A stretch of 64,000 nt of DNA from Folioceros fuciformis (Eukaryota; Anthocerotophyta; Anthocerotopsida; Anthocerotales), in assembly GCA_049999805.1 (NCBI GenBank), contig JBNGIO010006348.1:522452-586451 (forward strand), in the 5' to 3' direction. The translations under genes were made by a program, and so were the position numbers. Position 1 is the stretch's first letter; every line of letters begins with the position of its first letter. Shown here one piece after another: positions 45,321 through 56,205 of the stretch. The notes under the pieces were generated by a model. It worked only from the letters and a program-made list of their open reading frames with translations. It was not told where the DNA came from and searched no databases.

Positions 45321-46269
45321 TTTCAGGTCCAACTATTTCCGGATCCAGTCCGGAGACTCTCCGATATCTACTGTCTCACATCATCCACCAGCACCCCCGT
45401 CCACTCCACCAGATCTGAACCACAGCATTGTCAACGTCAAACCTCACCTCAGCACTGCATTGCCTCAACACTTACTTACAACACCCTAGCCTCCCCCCAA
45501 CCCAACCCAAATTCCCAAGCTTGAAGCTCACGCACGGAGCACGCTGCCCGACGCAGACCACGNNNNNNNNNNNNNNNNNNNNNNNNNNNNNNNNNNNNNN
45601 NNNNNNNNNNNNNNNNNNNNNNNNNNNNNNNNNNNNNNNNNNNNNNNNNNNNNNNNNNNNNNCCAGATGTGGCTGCCGTCACGGGTGGCCCACCTGTCCG
45701 ACTTTCTTCGATTAAACTGCACCGCGTCGGACACAGCTCATGGAATCCTCGTGTGGCAAAGCAAGGCCCTACGCACACGCAACACCTCCCTCGACCCACT
45801 CCAGCCGTTTCCAGCCCTTTCACACCAAACCTCGCAGCTCCGCGCACCACAATTTACACACTCCAGCTGCTGCCTGCTCCGATAAGTTCGTCGCAATTTC
45901 ACTTCCTCCAGATCCAGCTTCTGCACAACCGGCGGGACGAATCAGCAGGGGAGTTTTTTCTCGACATCGATTTCCGTTCGAATTGCGTGTACAAGGACTT
46001 GGCCTTGCTTATCACAGAGGCCCGGAATGCGGATTCAGACGACAGCAGCGCCCTGTGACATTTTGCTTGCAGGAGTGGGAGGTTCCAGAAACCTTTGATT
46101 TTCGATTCCTGTGGAAAGCCTTCGTTTCGTTTCACATATTTGCTTATTACTCTTACAACTCACAGCCTCAGCGTAGCGTACCGTAGCTACAAGCTGTGCC
46201 ATGGCCTCACTTTGCATACTCCCTAGTTTACAACACAAGAACAGCAAACGGGAAATTTTACCAATTTAT
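45321..46269. other. leader region and second assembly gap
   Basis: Upstream of the membrane-protein gene. The plus strand is C-rich, so the leader of the minus-strand gene would be G-rich. The gap 45563-45662 interrupts it. No coding sequence was recognised on either side. Confidence 0.4.
45563..45662. other. assembly gap (100 N)
   Basis: Exactly 100 undetermined bases, upstream of the membrane-protein gene. Confidence 0.98.
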
Positions 46270-47695
46270 ATAGAAATGTGCGCTTAGGATTGCTTTTTTG
46301 CCTCCGCCTTCGTCTTCATCTCATCTTGGAGAAGTGAGAGAAAGTTATCTCTTAATTCTCTCATGACCTTTGTTTCCACTTCCATTTTCATACCATATCG
46401 AACTTCTTCAAAAGTGAATTCGCTAGCTGCATAAACAGCTCCACCCACAATGTCACGTATACAATACTTTCTTGGATTACTTATTATGAAAAATCTCTTA
46501 AAATATTTTTGCACGGCAACTTGCTGGCGAGAACTCAATTCCAATCTCAAAGCAGCTACTTCAATATGTGGTTTAGCATTGCCTATGATGTTGGTTTCCA
46601 CTTTGTTTGCCATTTCTTGAATGACCTCATTTCTTATGTGCATAGTATTCAAACAATTTTTAATTTCGCCGATGGTACGACGAGTCATATTCCATTTGCT
46701 TGCTATGTAAAGAGCTGCAACGACACACTCTTTGGAATCGCCCTCATGCAAATCCTTTAATAGACCAAAAAGGTATCCTGTTGAACGATGGACTTTGGCT
46801 GACAACCGCAATGTATTAGTAACGTTTCCGATTGCCTGACACGCCGCGACTAGCTCCTGATCAATTCGTGCAAGCATTAGGGCTGCTTGATTTGTAATTG
46901 CACGTTGGGTTTGATATAGGTTGGCATCCAAGGTTTGCACTTCGTTCAAATTGGTCTCCCTTGTTGCTACACGTATCACCTCTCGATGCTGCCTAATCAA
47001 GTCGCTACGCTCCATTGTTTATGAACTTGTTCCTGTGGGTTGAAGGTACCAAGGGATTTTTTTACAAACAAAAATGAACCCTCAAAAGAAAAGAAGAAAA
47101 GAAGAAAAGAAAGAGAAAATGAACAACCAAAAAGAAACAAAAGAGAATAGAAAACAAGGAACGAAAAAAAAAAACAAAAACAAAGCAAAAACCATGGGAT
47201 TAAAGGAAACAAAGAACCAAAACATAAGAAGGGAAAGACAAGAGAAAGGGGAACAATGGAAGAGAGTCGGAAAAATCAAAACGTACCTCAAGGACACAAT
47301 GTAGAATTCACAATTTTGGGTCACGGGTCACCGGCAACGGGTTTGGCTTAGTTAGTTTGAACGCACTTGTTGCAAACTTGTTTTAGGAAAGATAGATAGA
47401 CCTTTCATGAGTGTAGTTTAAGTTAAAGGAGGATAGCGGGAGGGGGTGGACAAGGATGTTAGCAATCTTACGAAGAAGGAAACAAGCCAAAATGGCTCCG
47501 TGAGTGGGAGAGTAGGTCCAAGATAGCAATAGGATGCAAGTACCTACCACATTTATTGTAGGTTAGTTTAGTTTAAACTAGGTTATTTTAGTTTAGTTTA
47601 GGGTTTACCAAGGTAGGGATAGAGTGTATGATGGGGTAGTTGCTAATGCTTGTCGTAATTAGGGCGGTCATATGATGCTTAATATGCTATGGAAG
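46270..47695 (-). repeat. dispersed repeat carrying a TFIIB-like ORF, copy B
   Basis: Inverted relative to copy A at 19664-21258 and collinear with it. Going from 47695 down are the CCTTCCATAGCATATT start, the GTAAACCCTAAA region and a leader. Next is a T-rich stretch bounded by a donor (GAG|GTACG, near 47287) and an acceptor (CCACAG|GAACAAG, near 47035). These look like a spliced 5'-UTR intron. The coding frame follows. Homology ends about 15 bases after the stop codon. Confidence 0.8.
46284..47015 (-). CDS. TFIIB-like cyclin-fold protein without zinc ribbon (copy B)
   Basis: Intact frame of 243 residues starting MERSDLIRQHREV. It is shorter than copy A at the N-terminus but otherwise collinear. 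The first cyclin-like repeat has NTLRLSAKVHRSTGYLFGLL, DLHEGDSKECVVAALYIASK and TRRTIGEIKNCLNTMHI. In TFIIB the same helix order reads LF, AALYIACR, PRT-KEI. The second repeat has LELSSRQQVAVQKYFKRFF, ISNPRKY and GGAVYAASEF. No zinc ribbon is encoded. Both copies keep an open frame while flanking sequence has diverged, which suggests the coding part was or is under selection. A role as a TFIIB-related factor is inference. Confidence 0.68.
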   Translation of the reverse strand: MERSDLIRQHREVIRVATRETNLNEVQTLDANLYQTQRAITNQAALMLARIDQELVAACQAIGNVTNTLRLSAKVHRSTGYLFGLLKDLHEGDSKECVVAALYIASKWNMTRRTIGEIKNCLNTMHIRNEVIQEMANKVETNIIGNAKPHIEVAALRLELSSRQQVAVQKYFKRFFIISNPRKYCIRDIVGGAVYAASEFTFEEVRYGMKMEVETKVMRELRDNFLSLLQDEMKTKAEAKKQS

Positions 47696-47861
47696 GTGTC
47701 GTGCTCTAAGAGATCTTGCCTTTCAACATACGAAGGTCTTCAAGCCTAAGACTGTTTAAACTTAGCATATATTTTATATGTGCTTAGCATGAACTCATGT
47801 ATATATGGGGTGGCCGGCCCCTATATTGATTTACGCGTATATTCTTGCAACAGTGCACATA

Positions 47862-48155
47862 GATGCCTCCCCTTGGGTGCTTCCTCCCCATCGTGCACAC
47901 GAAGGCTATTGGTCATCTTCCACTCTTTGGTGGCTCACTTCGCACGAGATCGACGAAAGGAGCAACTTCTTTGCCCCCCCTCCCTCGATGCGAGTGGGTG
48001 ATCACAGCTCACAGTACACAGATGCCTCCCCTTGGGTGCTTCCTCCCCATCTTGCACACCAAGGCTATTGGTCATCTTTCCACTCTTTGTTGGCTCACTT
48101 CACACGAGATGGATGAAAGGAGCAGCTTCTTTGCTCCCCCTCCCTCGATGCGAGT
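47862..48155. repeat. 159-base tandem duplication
   Basis: Two units, 47862-48020 and 48021 to about 48155, both begin GATGCCTCCCCTTGGGTGC and run to CTCGATGCGAGTGG. They differ at about a dozen positions. The frames within them are open on the plus strand but show no domain. Confidence 0.9.
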
Positions 48156-49004
48156 GGAACATAACATATTCTAGGGTCATCACCTGACAAGTTTCGTGAC
48201 GTCAATCCGACTACCTCATGTATCACGTCATTGCAACCCTCTCACGTGTAATGGAACATGAAGCTGCAAATTCGTGACGCAAAAGCTTTGATTCAATTGT
48301 TGAGTCCGCTACAAGCTTCATGATCAGGCTGCGCTGTCAAGATGTGCTGATTGTCAATTGACTTTGAGCTTTTTAAGCGAACTATGAAAAGAATGCTCAT
48401 TCATTCTTCCCAAACCCCTATATACTTGCAACATTTCGTTGCCAACTAAGTTGCCTGGGTGAGCATTCTCAACCGGTATAAACCGTTCATAAAGTTAACT
48501 ACCAAAATAACTGTGCCCGCCAGCTGTCCTTTCGCGATAACTTTTTAGGTACTGGCTGCCTCTTTGGTCAAAACGCAACGGCTTTATCTTCACTACGCAC
48601 TTGTTCGCCATGAGTTGTCAACTTGCATGGTATCGATATGCAAAGCAAGTTCGCGCAAATGCAGCACTCTACTAGACTTTCTAAGTCATCACAAAGGCCA
48701 TGATAATTAGGATAAATAGGGAAATTAAGTACCTCATAGAAATTAAGATAAATGATCTATACATAAAAACAAAAGAAATCCCTACATAATATCTAATTTC
48801 TTTATTTATCATAATCGTATATTCAAAGTAACACACATAATAGTCAAATATTTTCAGCCAATAAAACATGGGTGGGGAATAAAGAGGAATACTTTTCAAA
48901 GTAAAGCATGCCTCGAGACTCACTCGAGGTAGTAGTTATGGACCATAAGAATGTCGTACTTAAATGCTCTACATGCACCATGGCATGCCTACTAGAAGTC
49001 TAAT
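48156..49004. other. AT-rich spacer
   Basis: No gene or clear repeat was recognised. 48680-48900 is very AT-rich. Confidence 0.4.
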
Positions 49005-49735
49005 CTACTTCTCGTGGAGCCCCACTTCTTGTGGTGCAACATGTACGTTAGTTACTTAGTTTACACAAATTTGTTTGTAAGGGACTATCAAGTGAGGTAG
49101 CAAATTGTACAAGTTTGCTAGGTTCACCCTCATCTCGAACGAGTTTGAATCTCTCGGGCAGCGTTGAAGGCACTTACAAAGCGCGCATAGCTTTTGGCAT
49201 TTTGACACTTCATAAGCGGTCGATGTAAGTATGCGTTACCTGAATCTCACCGCAGCAAATGAACAAGGACCCGCATCACCAATCTAGACGCTCGTCGTGT
49301 TGTGGCTTGTATCCTCTCCTCCCTTTCCCTATCACGCTTGCGTGTGCACACAAGCCGTTTGGTGAGTAGGCGAATTTATTTCTACGAGTTTGGAACCAAA
49401 AGCCCTCTTGTGTAAAGGTGAATGTTACCTAGGCTTGGAGAACATGAACATGAAACCATTGTAGCAGCGAATCCACCAAAGCATAAAAACAAGAACGTTT
49501 TAGAAAATGGTAGCAAACAATGTGCGAAGCGCCTACATCATTGTTGGTACGGCATGGACAACAATATGTAACACATTGCAGAACCAAAAAATGTGGTAGC
49601 AACGCTCCTAATTCTTGGTCACCACCTCCTCCTACCGCTACTCTTGGTGGTGCTGTTGTTGCTCTTGGTTCGACTCTTGGTCGACGGATCCGGAGGATGA
49701 TGGAACGAGGGTACAAAGAGTGAGTTGCGTTTCAA
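49005..49735 (-). repeat. second dispersed repeat family, copy 2
   Basis: Matches 26113-26820 in inverted orientation with many substitutions and small indels. On the plus strand it shows ACCACCTCCTCCTACCGC, CATGAAACCATTGTAGC and CACAAGCCGTTTGGTGAG. Confidence 0.7.
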
Positions 49736-50109
49736 GAGTTGAGCGAGGTCGGCAAACTCAACACCACACTTTTGTTTTGGATGGTGCTCCAACTAGGTGG
49801 GGTGAGAAGGGATGTCCTACTACAACTAGGCTTTCACGTGCTTGTGACCGTTGATGAGTTGCACTCCTATTGTAGAGTGCCCAACCATGTGGTGCGTGTA
49901 GGGGGTGTGCAACAGGCCAGGCAAGGAGAAGAAGGCCCTTGCCATGTCCTTGCAATCACCTCCAACCATTGTTCGTAAACGTCCAACGTATTTTTTTGGA
50001 AACATGGAAGAAATTACCATGAAAATAGAACAATAAATTAATAATGATAATAATTCAATGATGCATAAAAATACTTGATTCTGCTCAACGGGAACCGTCT
50101 CTTGTTTAC
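49736..50109. other. short spacer without a gene
   Basis: A 79-codon frame at 49739-49978 (+) has no recognisable domain. AT-rich sequence follows. Nothing else was seen. Confidence 0.35.
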
Positions 50110-50314
50110 ATAGAAATGTGCGCTTAGGATTGCTTTTTTGCCTCCGCCTTCGTCTTCATCTCATCTTGGAGAAGTGAGAGAAAGTTATCTCTTAATTCTC
50201 TCATGACCTTTGTTTCCACTTCCATTTTCATACCATATCGAACTTCTTCAAAAGTGAATTCGCTAGCTGCATAAACAGCTCCACCCACAATGTCACGTAT
50301 ACAATACTTTCTTG
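50110..50314 (-). pseudogene. 205-base fragment of the TFIIB-like ORF (copy C)
   Basis: Bases 50110-50314 equal 46270-46474 over the whole length by eye, at a constant offset of 3840 and in the same orientation. The fragment encodes only the last 63 or so codons of the ORF and stops abruptly at CTTG, where copia gag sequence begins. Confidence 0.92.
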
Positions 50315-50324
50315 CTAATTGTCT

Positions 50325-51052
50325 TGCTGATTCTGCGTGTTCCGAGCATCACCCCGTTCTCGGAATGAGCCACGATCTCTGTGGCCTCTCCCACGCTGGT
50401 TCGAAAAGAAAACAGTGTCTCTCCCTTGAGACATACCTGAACCAGTGTTTAGACCAAGCTTAACTTCTCATGGAGCAACAAAGCAACCAATTCATCCCAA
50501 CTTGGGGACTCAGCTCTCACAGAGATTGATGTGTCAAAGGACTTGTTCCTTGAGGACTTCGTTCAGAGTAGCTGCAACCATGTCATCTTCCGTCACACTT
50601 GCACCGATTGTAGCAAGCTGATCAGTTATGGTCTTCACCTCTGTTGTATACACGAGCATGGTTGTGGTACCTCGTGACAAGTTGTTGAATTGCTGCTTCA
50701 ACTAGATTTTCCTAGCATGTGTGACATTCCCATAGTTCCTCATGAGTATGTCCCATGCATCTTTCGGAGACTCACATCCCGTGATCTGTATGACCATAGC
50801 ATCTCAAATACTTAAGGAGAGCTAGTGTAACACTTTACATGCTCTCTTAGTCCAATGCTTGTGAGCAGTCTTTTGCTCCTGTGATGGAGTACGATCCATC
50901 TCCGATTCACTCTCATCACCTATGTAGAGGTCCCAATAGCGTCTACCTACCAAGAAGTTCTTCATCCTGAACTTCCACAAAGCAAAATTCTTGTTATCCA
51001 ACTTCTCTCCCACAACCTGAGAGATATTGTTTGATCCCTGCACATTAACCAT
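50325..51052 (-). pseudogene. copia gag, frame-disrupted
   Basis: Starts MVNVQGSNNISQ, then LDNKNFALWKFRMKNFLVG, the typical gag opening of plant copia elements. Further parts appear in another frame: SPKDAWDILMRNYG, LSRGTTTMLVYTTEVKTI and DDMVAATLNEVLKE. It ends in an Arg-rich RGRGHRDRGSFRERG. In-frame stops show that it is dead. Confidence 0.85.
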
Positions 51053-51613
51053 GATTCAGGGTCCTTTACACGCCAACATTGTCCTGCACCTTAGGTCAGT
51101 TGCCTTCTCTTGCTTGCTGTGCCACCAAGTCCCTTGAGGACAGATTGTCAAAACAATTTCATGCGTCTTCCAACAAATGTTTTTGACAATCTTGAGTGCA
51201 ACTTCTTGCACTGCTGTAGAGCTCCAACACTCCACAAGCCTCAATCAGATCTCAACAATTCCTGAATGTGCAGCTGACTCTTCGCTAAGCAAAAATAGCC
51301 TTTGCTCAAGCTTTCAAAAAACAAAAAAAACAAAATACTGTTTGCCAAGTTCAGGCCTTCCTCCTCGCAAATCCTGGGCCTGCTGTGGCTTCCACGGCCT
51401 GGTTGCCTCCAGCAGTTGCTGCTCCTCCTGAGTCTCTTTCCCTCTCGCACCTCTCGCGCCCTCTTGCGCCTGTGGCGCCTCTTACGGCTTCCTATGCCTA
51501 CGCCGTTGTGCCTCCTGTGCCTCTCAATGGCTTGCATTGCCAGCCACCTTCACGGTCACAGCCATAGCCTCAAACCCCTGCCATAGCCACCATGGCTGCC
51601 GGCGCTCTCTTTG

Positions 51614-51625
51614 GCTCTGATACCA
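51614..51625 (-). other. retrotransposon primer-binding site
   Basis: TGGTATCAGAGC on the minus strand is complementary to the 3' end of plant initiator methionine tRNA, the standard primer of Ty1/copia elements. It lies three bases after the LTR end. Confidence 0.9.
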
Positions 51626-51628
51626 TAT

Positions 51629-51879
51629 TGAAATAGCACTACTAGCTTAGATGGACTCCACAGTACATTCCTTATGGTGCACAGGGTGCTACATATATAG
51701 CCTTTGGGTGGGGCAACCCTTGAGGCCTTAGTCTTGAGGGTGCAATATCTTGGTATATCCTGATATATCCTGATAACACTTAGGTGGTAGATAACTACGA
51801 GTTCAATATGGGATAATCTACATTATCCTAAGTGTTGTATGCTCTTAATAACAATTCAGATAGAGCTTGATTTCTAACA
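51629..51879 (-). repeat. copia LTR (251 bases)
   Basis: On the minus strand it begins TGTTAGAAATC and ends GCTATTTCA, so it has TG...CA ends. It lies immediately before a methionine-tRNA primer-binding site. The plus-strand sequence right after it (51880) is part of a second, oppositely oriented copia gag, which indicates a nested insertion. The partner LTR is missing. Confidence 0.72.
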
Positions 51880-52545
51880 AGTCCGCTATTGACGCCTGGG
51901 TACGGCAAGACAGACAGGCTATGCATATGCTAATCTTCGGATTAGACGAGGTTACCTTACACCATACTGATGGTGCCATAACCTCTGCTGAAGCTTGGAA
52001 GCAACTCATAGATATCTATCAATCTACTAATGTGATGACTCTTGTTACGGTACGTTTGGAGTTCTACTCATTACGTATGCAACCTAACGACATTGTTGCT
52101 CAGCACATAAGCAAGTTTAGGTATCTGCGCGCTCAACTTGCAGCACTTGGAATGGTAATCTCCGAATTTGATGCTGCGGTCCAGCTCTTAGCTAGCCTCC
52201 CGGCTAGTTATCAAACCTTTGTCTCATCCCAGAATCAGATGGTGAGAAATGCTCACCAAGCTGTTAGGTCGGGCCAAGTCCCGAATATAATTGTGTCAGA
52301 GATTGCTGGAGCTCTCTTGCAAGAGGAGGCTGCCAGGTTCAATGTTGGCACATCTTAATACGGGGGAGAAAGGGTCATGTTCGTGACCAACGATAGGTCA
52401 TAATAGAATAAGAACAGGAGCTCTCAGGGATCTTCGGGTTCTTCCAAGTCTCCTAAGCGAGAGGGGACATGTCATTGGTGCCAAATGACTAGCCATTGGG
52501 AGAGAGAGTGTCGGAAGAAACAGGCTGGTGAGGCCCGCTAGGAGC
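51880..52545 (+). pseudogene. second copia gag, 5'-truncated
   Basis: The frame starts inside gag as NKSAIDAWVRQDRQAMHMLI and continues EAWKQLIDIYQSTNVMTLVT and ISKFRYLRAQLAALGM. A separate downstream frame has a CCHC zinc knuckle, CHWCQMTSHWERECRKK (C-x2-C-x4-H-x4-C). The 5' end is replaced by the LTR of the oppositely oriented element. Later sequence to about 53600 has short fragments and many stops. No intact protease or polymerase was recognised. Confidence 0.82.
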
Positions 52546-54320
52546 TAAGGATGGAGAATGCTGCCATCATCTCCAAGGCCAAGACCCAATATCTCGATCA
52601 ACCCGACCTCGTGCTCTAACTGTGTGTTTGGTGGTTTTTATCTACAGGATCTGTGGCTAATTGCTTTTGTGGCGTTAGTGCACGACTGTAGCCACAAACA
52701 CATGTTCACATCATGGCGAAAGATATCGTCTTCGTATGACAAGTCTTGCAAGACAACACGTTCCGCTTGATTTCGGCCAGGGAGATTGTCTTCTCTACCC
52801 AATCTTGCATGCGGTCGTCCACGTCATGCCTTGTACATTTCGTGGGCAGATCTATTCTTACATTTGTTGCCTCACTAATCTCGTGGCATCAATCTTGATA
52901 GATGGTCCATTTAGAGGGGGATCGTACAGTGGCGATGCTCTTCTCATACTTCCATGTTCTGGATGCTAGTTGCACTGCTCTTTATAATTGGCTTCTTCAA
53001 CTCAAGCGTTTCCAATGTTCATAGTTTACGCTCGAGAGGGAGAAGATGAACAAGCTATGGCGAGGAGTACCAGTGAACTTAATATCAGAATCATGGTGCT
53101 CCGTTACATTGGTGTGGTGCATGGCATTCCCAAGGCACCTATGGAATAGAAAAAAAAGGAGTTCAACAAGCCGACTTCACTACCTCTAAAGACATGCAGA
53201 TTATCTTTGTTGCAAAGGGAGTTCTACTTATGCTTTCAAAGGGTTACAATCCTGAAGCAGCTAAGTAGAGTTGTTGGCAATTGGTGATGAATATGATTAT
53301 TTGGCTTTCTTAGAAAAGTGGTCATTGGAATGGTAGATTGTAGATACTGTATGATGCTGTACGATTTAGGTCGCTCATTTGGTGGGGCTATCCGTTTTTG
53401 TTCCGTCACTAGGAGTTGTAAGATGTTGCAGAAAGCTTACTCTTTTCTGGTCACAAGAATGGTGTTTTTCTCCACGAGTTGCTGTACGCTACAAGCTCAT
53501 TGTGAGGCAGTTTGACCGACTCTAGGTAATAGCCGAATTGAGCAAGGCTGGAAACTTGACTACAACAAGAGTGATCTCCTTTTGTTTAATGGAGCTCTTA
53601 GATAACAGCAACCCGCAACGTGTCTGAGAGGGAGAGTTAGAAGAAAAAGCAAACCACATTGGTTAGTCTAACTAGGCCTTGGCTTTAAATGTAGTTAGTT
53701 AACTAGCAAGCTAGTGAAAGGACACAATCCTTCGTAACCCTTTACAAGCGCACCTATGAACCTAAACCTTAGTTGATTGTTTATTCTTCTTAGTAAAGCA
53801 TCTGCTTGATACAAGATGCTTCCGCATGGCATTTCTAACTTAAAGGCGCCACACAACTACAAAAGGAGAGAGAGCAGGCCAAAGGTTGGACCAAATCAAG
53901 GTGAAACCTGATCATAGTAGAGAAAGTGGTTGGTGCGATTCAGAAAGCCTAGATGCTAGGTTGAGCCAAGAGCCAAGAGCTTGTGCCCTTTCCTGAGCAT
54001 GAATAAAGTCGTGCCCAAACGAGCTTGGGGATAGAAGAATCCCGAAGAATATTAAGCTACAGCTGCTCGTAATCCTCCTCAAGAAGAGAATCTTGGAGTT
54101 AGAAGCTCATGGAGTTTGTGCAATACATCCGAACTAGAACTTAAGAGAATTAGGATGCAACGCATCTAAACTAGAAATTAAGAGAATTGCATCCCAAGTA
54201 TCTAGGATAATACTATGATCGAGATCATGTTTATCCTCATCGACATATAGTAATGTTTGAAGACTATATATGTATGCATGGACCATGAGTAGTATGCATG
54301 GACCATGAGTAGCGAACCAT
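52546..54320. other. decayed repeat sequence
   Basis: No intact gene. The stretch is probably the decayed remainder of the plus-strand copia element, followed by unrelated AT-rich sequence. Two short direct copies of TATGCATGGACCATGAGTAG are visible near 54270-54310. Confidence 0.45.
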
Positions 54321-54512
54321 AGACTTGAACTTAGGATCCGCTGTTTTCCAACATATTGAGTAGTGGACCAGAGATTGAACTTATGATCCGCTGTTTTCCA
54401 ACAGATTGAGTAGTGGACCAGAGATTGAACTTATGATCCGTTATTTTCTAACAGGTTGAGTAGTGTGGACAAGAGATTGAACTTGGGATCCGCTGTTTTC
54501 TAACAGATTGAG
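54321..54512. repeat. 50-base tandem array, four units
   Basis: Units of about 50 bases each contain TTGAACTTAKGATCCGCTGTTTTC, an AACAKATTGAG stretch, and AGTAGTGGACCAGAG except in the last. The unit starting near 54427 has TTATTTTCTA in place of CTGTTTTCCA. The array ends about 20 bases before the start codon of the PHD gene at 54533. Confidence 0.9.
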
Positions 54513-54532
54513 CCGGGGAAAAGAAAATCAGA

Positions 54533-55855
54533 ATGGCCTCCAGCAGCCGCAGCGGTGGCAGCGTCGCGGAAGACAACAGCAGAGCGCTCCCGGAGGCTAC
54601 CAGCACGGTCCCCGACAGCAGCGAGGTGGACGAGACGGAGGACCTCTGCTGCATGTGCCACAACGGAGGGTCTCTCATCTCGTGTGATGGCCCCTGCCGA
54701 CGGGCCTTCCACGCTAACACGGATGAGATGGGAGTACTAGACAATTGCAACACGTTGGACATATCTGACGAGGAGTTCGAATTCTATTGCAACTCTAGCG
54801 ATTCCTTTTTTTGCAATAATTGCAGATACGGCAAGATGCAATGCCACAGGTGCAAGGGTCTCGGGTCATGGAACACTTCTGACAAGGGGCGGAAAGAATG
54901 TAAGCCACAAGTAAGCGCCGGATTTGAAGGCTGGAAAATTGCTTGTAGCTGAAGGTTGGAGCAACGTTGCCTGAAACTGGAAGAACTATTCGTTTCCTCT
55001 GCTGTAGGAGGTTTTCCGTTGCGTTGTGCCGGGCTGCAATAAGTTCTACCACCGGCGCTGTTCTCCGGCACGCTGCAGGAGACATAAGTGCGCTGCTTGC
55101 GATGTCGAGACTAAGGATGAGAGCAATCCTCTTGTTCCCTGCCGGCTGTGCGACACGGCTTGGCACAAAGAGTGCCTGGATCCGTAGGTGTTTCGTATCC
55201 TGGTTTACTGACTTCCTTTGCTTGCGCACAGGATTTTGAATGCCCGGCAGCTGCATCCTGCATTTGCTGCTGCAGGATCAGGCTGCAGTTATGGTGCGAA
55301 GAGTTCTCATCCAACCTGCTCTCCCTCTTTGCAGTGATATCAATTTCGACGAAGATTCCAAGAACCAGCGCGGATGGAAGATCATGGACCAGGATGACAA
55401 GAAAATATTACACATGTTTATCTTCTGCCGGTAAGCAATGCTTGCAATGGTGAAATCTCGCATGCAGTTTCCTCTTCCTCCGCGTTTGATTCTTGCAACT
55501 TCGCTGCTGCAGAGACCACCAGGCCAAATCCAGCACGGCCAAGTTCAATCCTTCGGACCTGATAGTTTTCCCTCCCGAGCACCCTCGTGAGAAAGCCGCT
55601 AGGAGATTGCGGATTCGTGAGAAGGTGTGGGAATGCGCAGTGTGCGGCAAAGTCGGTTCCCTGACGCTGCAAAACGAGTCTCAGGATTCAGTGCTCGCCG
55701 TGTGCAACATATGCCAAGGGGAATACCTGGTGAAAACCTCCGAATGCGACCAAGGACTGCGGTCGCACCCGAGAAACGCGAGGTTCGGCGGCCGCGTGAT
55801 TATCTTTGAGCGCGGGCCCTTGGCCTTACGCCCCGGTGGAACGTCTGGTTCATAG
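54533..55855 (+). CDS. PHD-finger protein related to EDM2
   Basis: 330 residues from four exons: 54533-54910, 55008-55183, 55335-55430, 55513-55855, all in phase. Seen: an acidic N-terminus, then a first PHD, DLCCMCHNGGSLISCDGPCR, ending FFCNNC and followed by CHRCKGLGSW. The second block is VFRCVVPGCNKFYHRRC, and a PHD begins HKCAACDVETKDESN, with PCRLCDTAWHKECL. The C-terminal part has FNPSDLIVFPPEHPREKA, then a CAVCGKVGS and CNICQGEY pair, possibly a fifth metal site. The layout matches the PHD region of Arabidopsis EDM2, a chromatin regulator of gene and transposon expression. The methyltransferase-like C-terminal half of EDM2 is not present, so this is a short relative. Function in histone reading is inferred from the PHD fingers. 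Confidence 0.8.
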
Positions 55856-56205
55856 AGAAACCCATGATGGCGTTGCGAGCTGAGTAGAGATACATAGACA
55901 TACATATTTATGTCCATACGTGCCTGGCTTAAGCGAACGGACCATTGTCTACTGTGTTCCACTCTTTATGTTCGCTTCAATGCCCGGCACGATGATGTGT
56001 AATGCTTGTGGGATTGACCTACCAGCCTGCAGGACGGTGCAACAACAGGACGAAAGGCAGGATTCCTTACAACTATGCGGCTGTGCCGCTTCCTGTTACT
56101 TGTTCTCCGCTGTTGCTGCATTCGTGGGCTTATTCACGGCCATCCACAATGCATCGGCTGATTTAAATAAATGATTTCCTCCAAAATTTGCTGTTGCTGT
56201 GTCCG

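Larger units (their letters stand above)
50315..51879 (-). mobile_element. truncated Ty1/copia retroelement
   Basis: Read on the minus strand: an LTR-like segment, a primer-binding site, a leader of about 550 bases and a broken gag gene. The element is cut at 50314, where an unrelated fragment begins. No integrase or reverse transcriptase remains. Confidence 0.8.
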
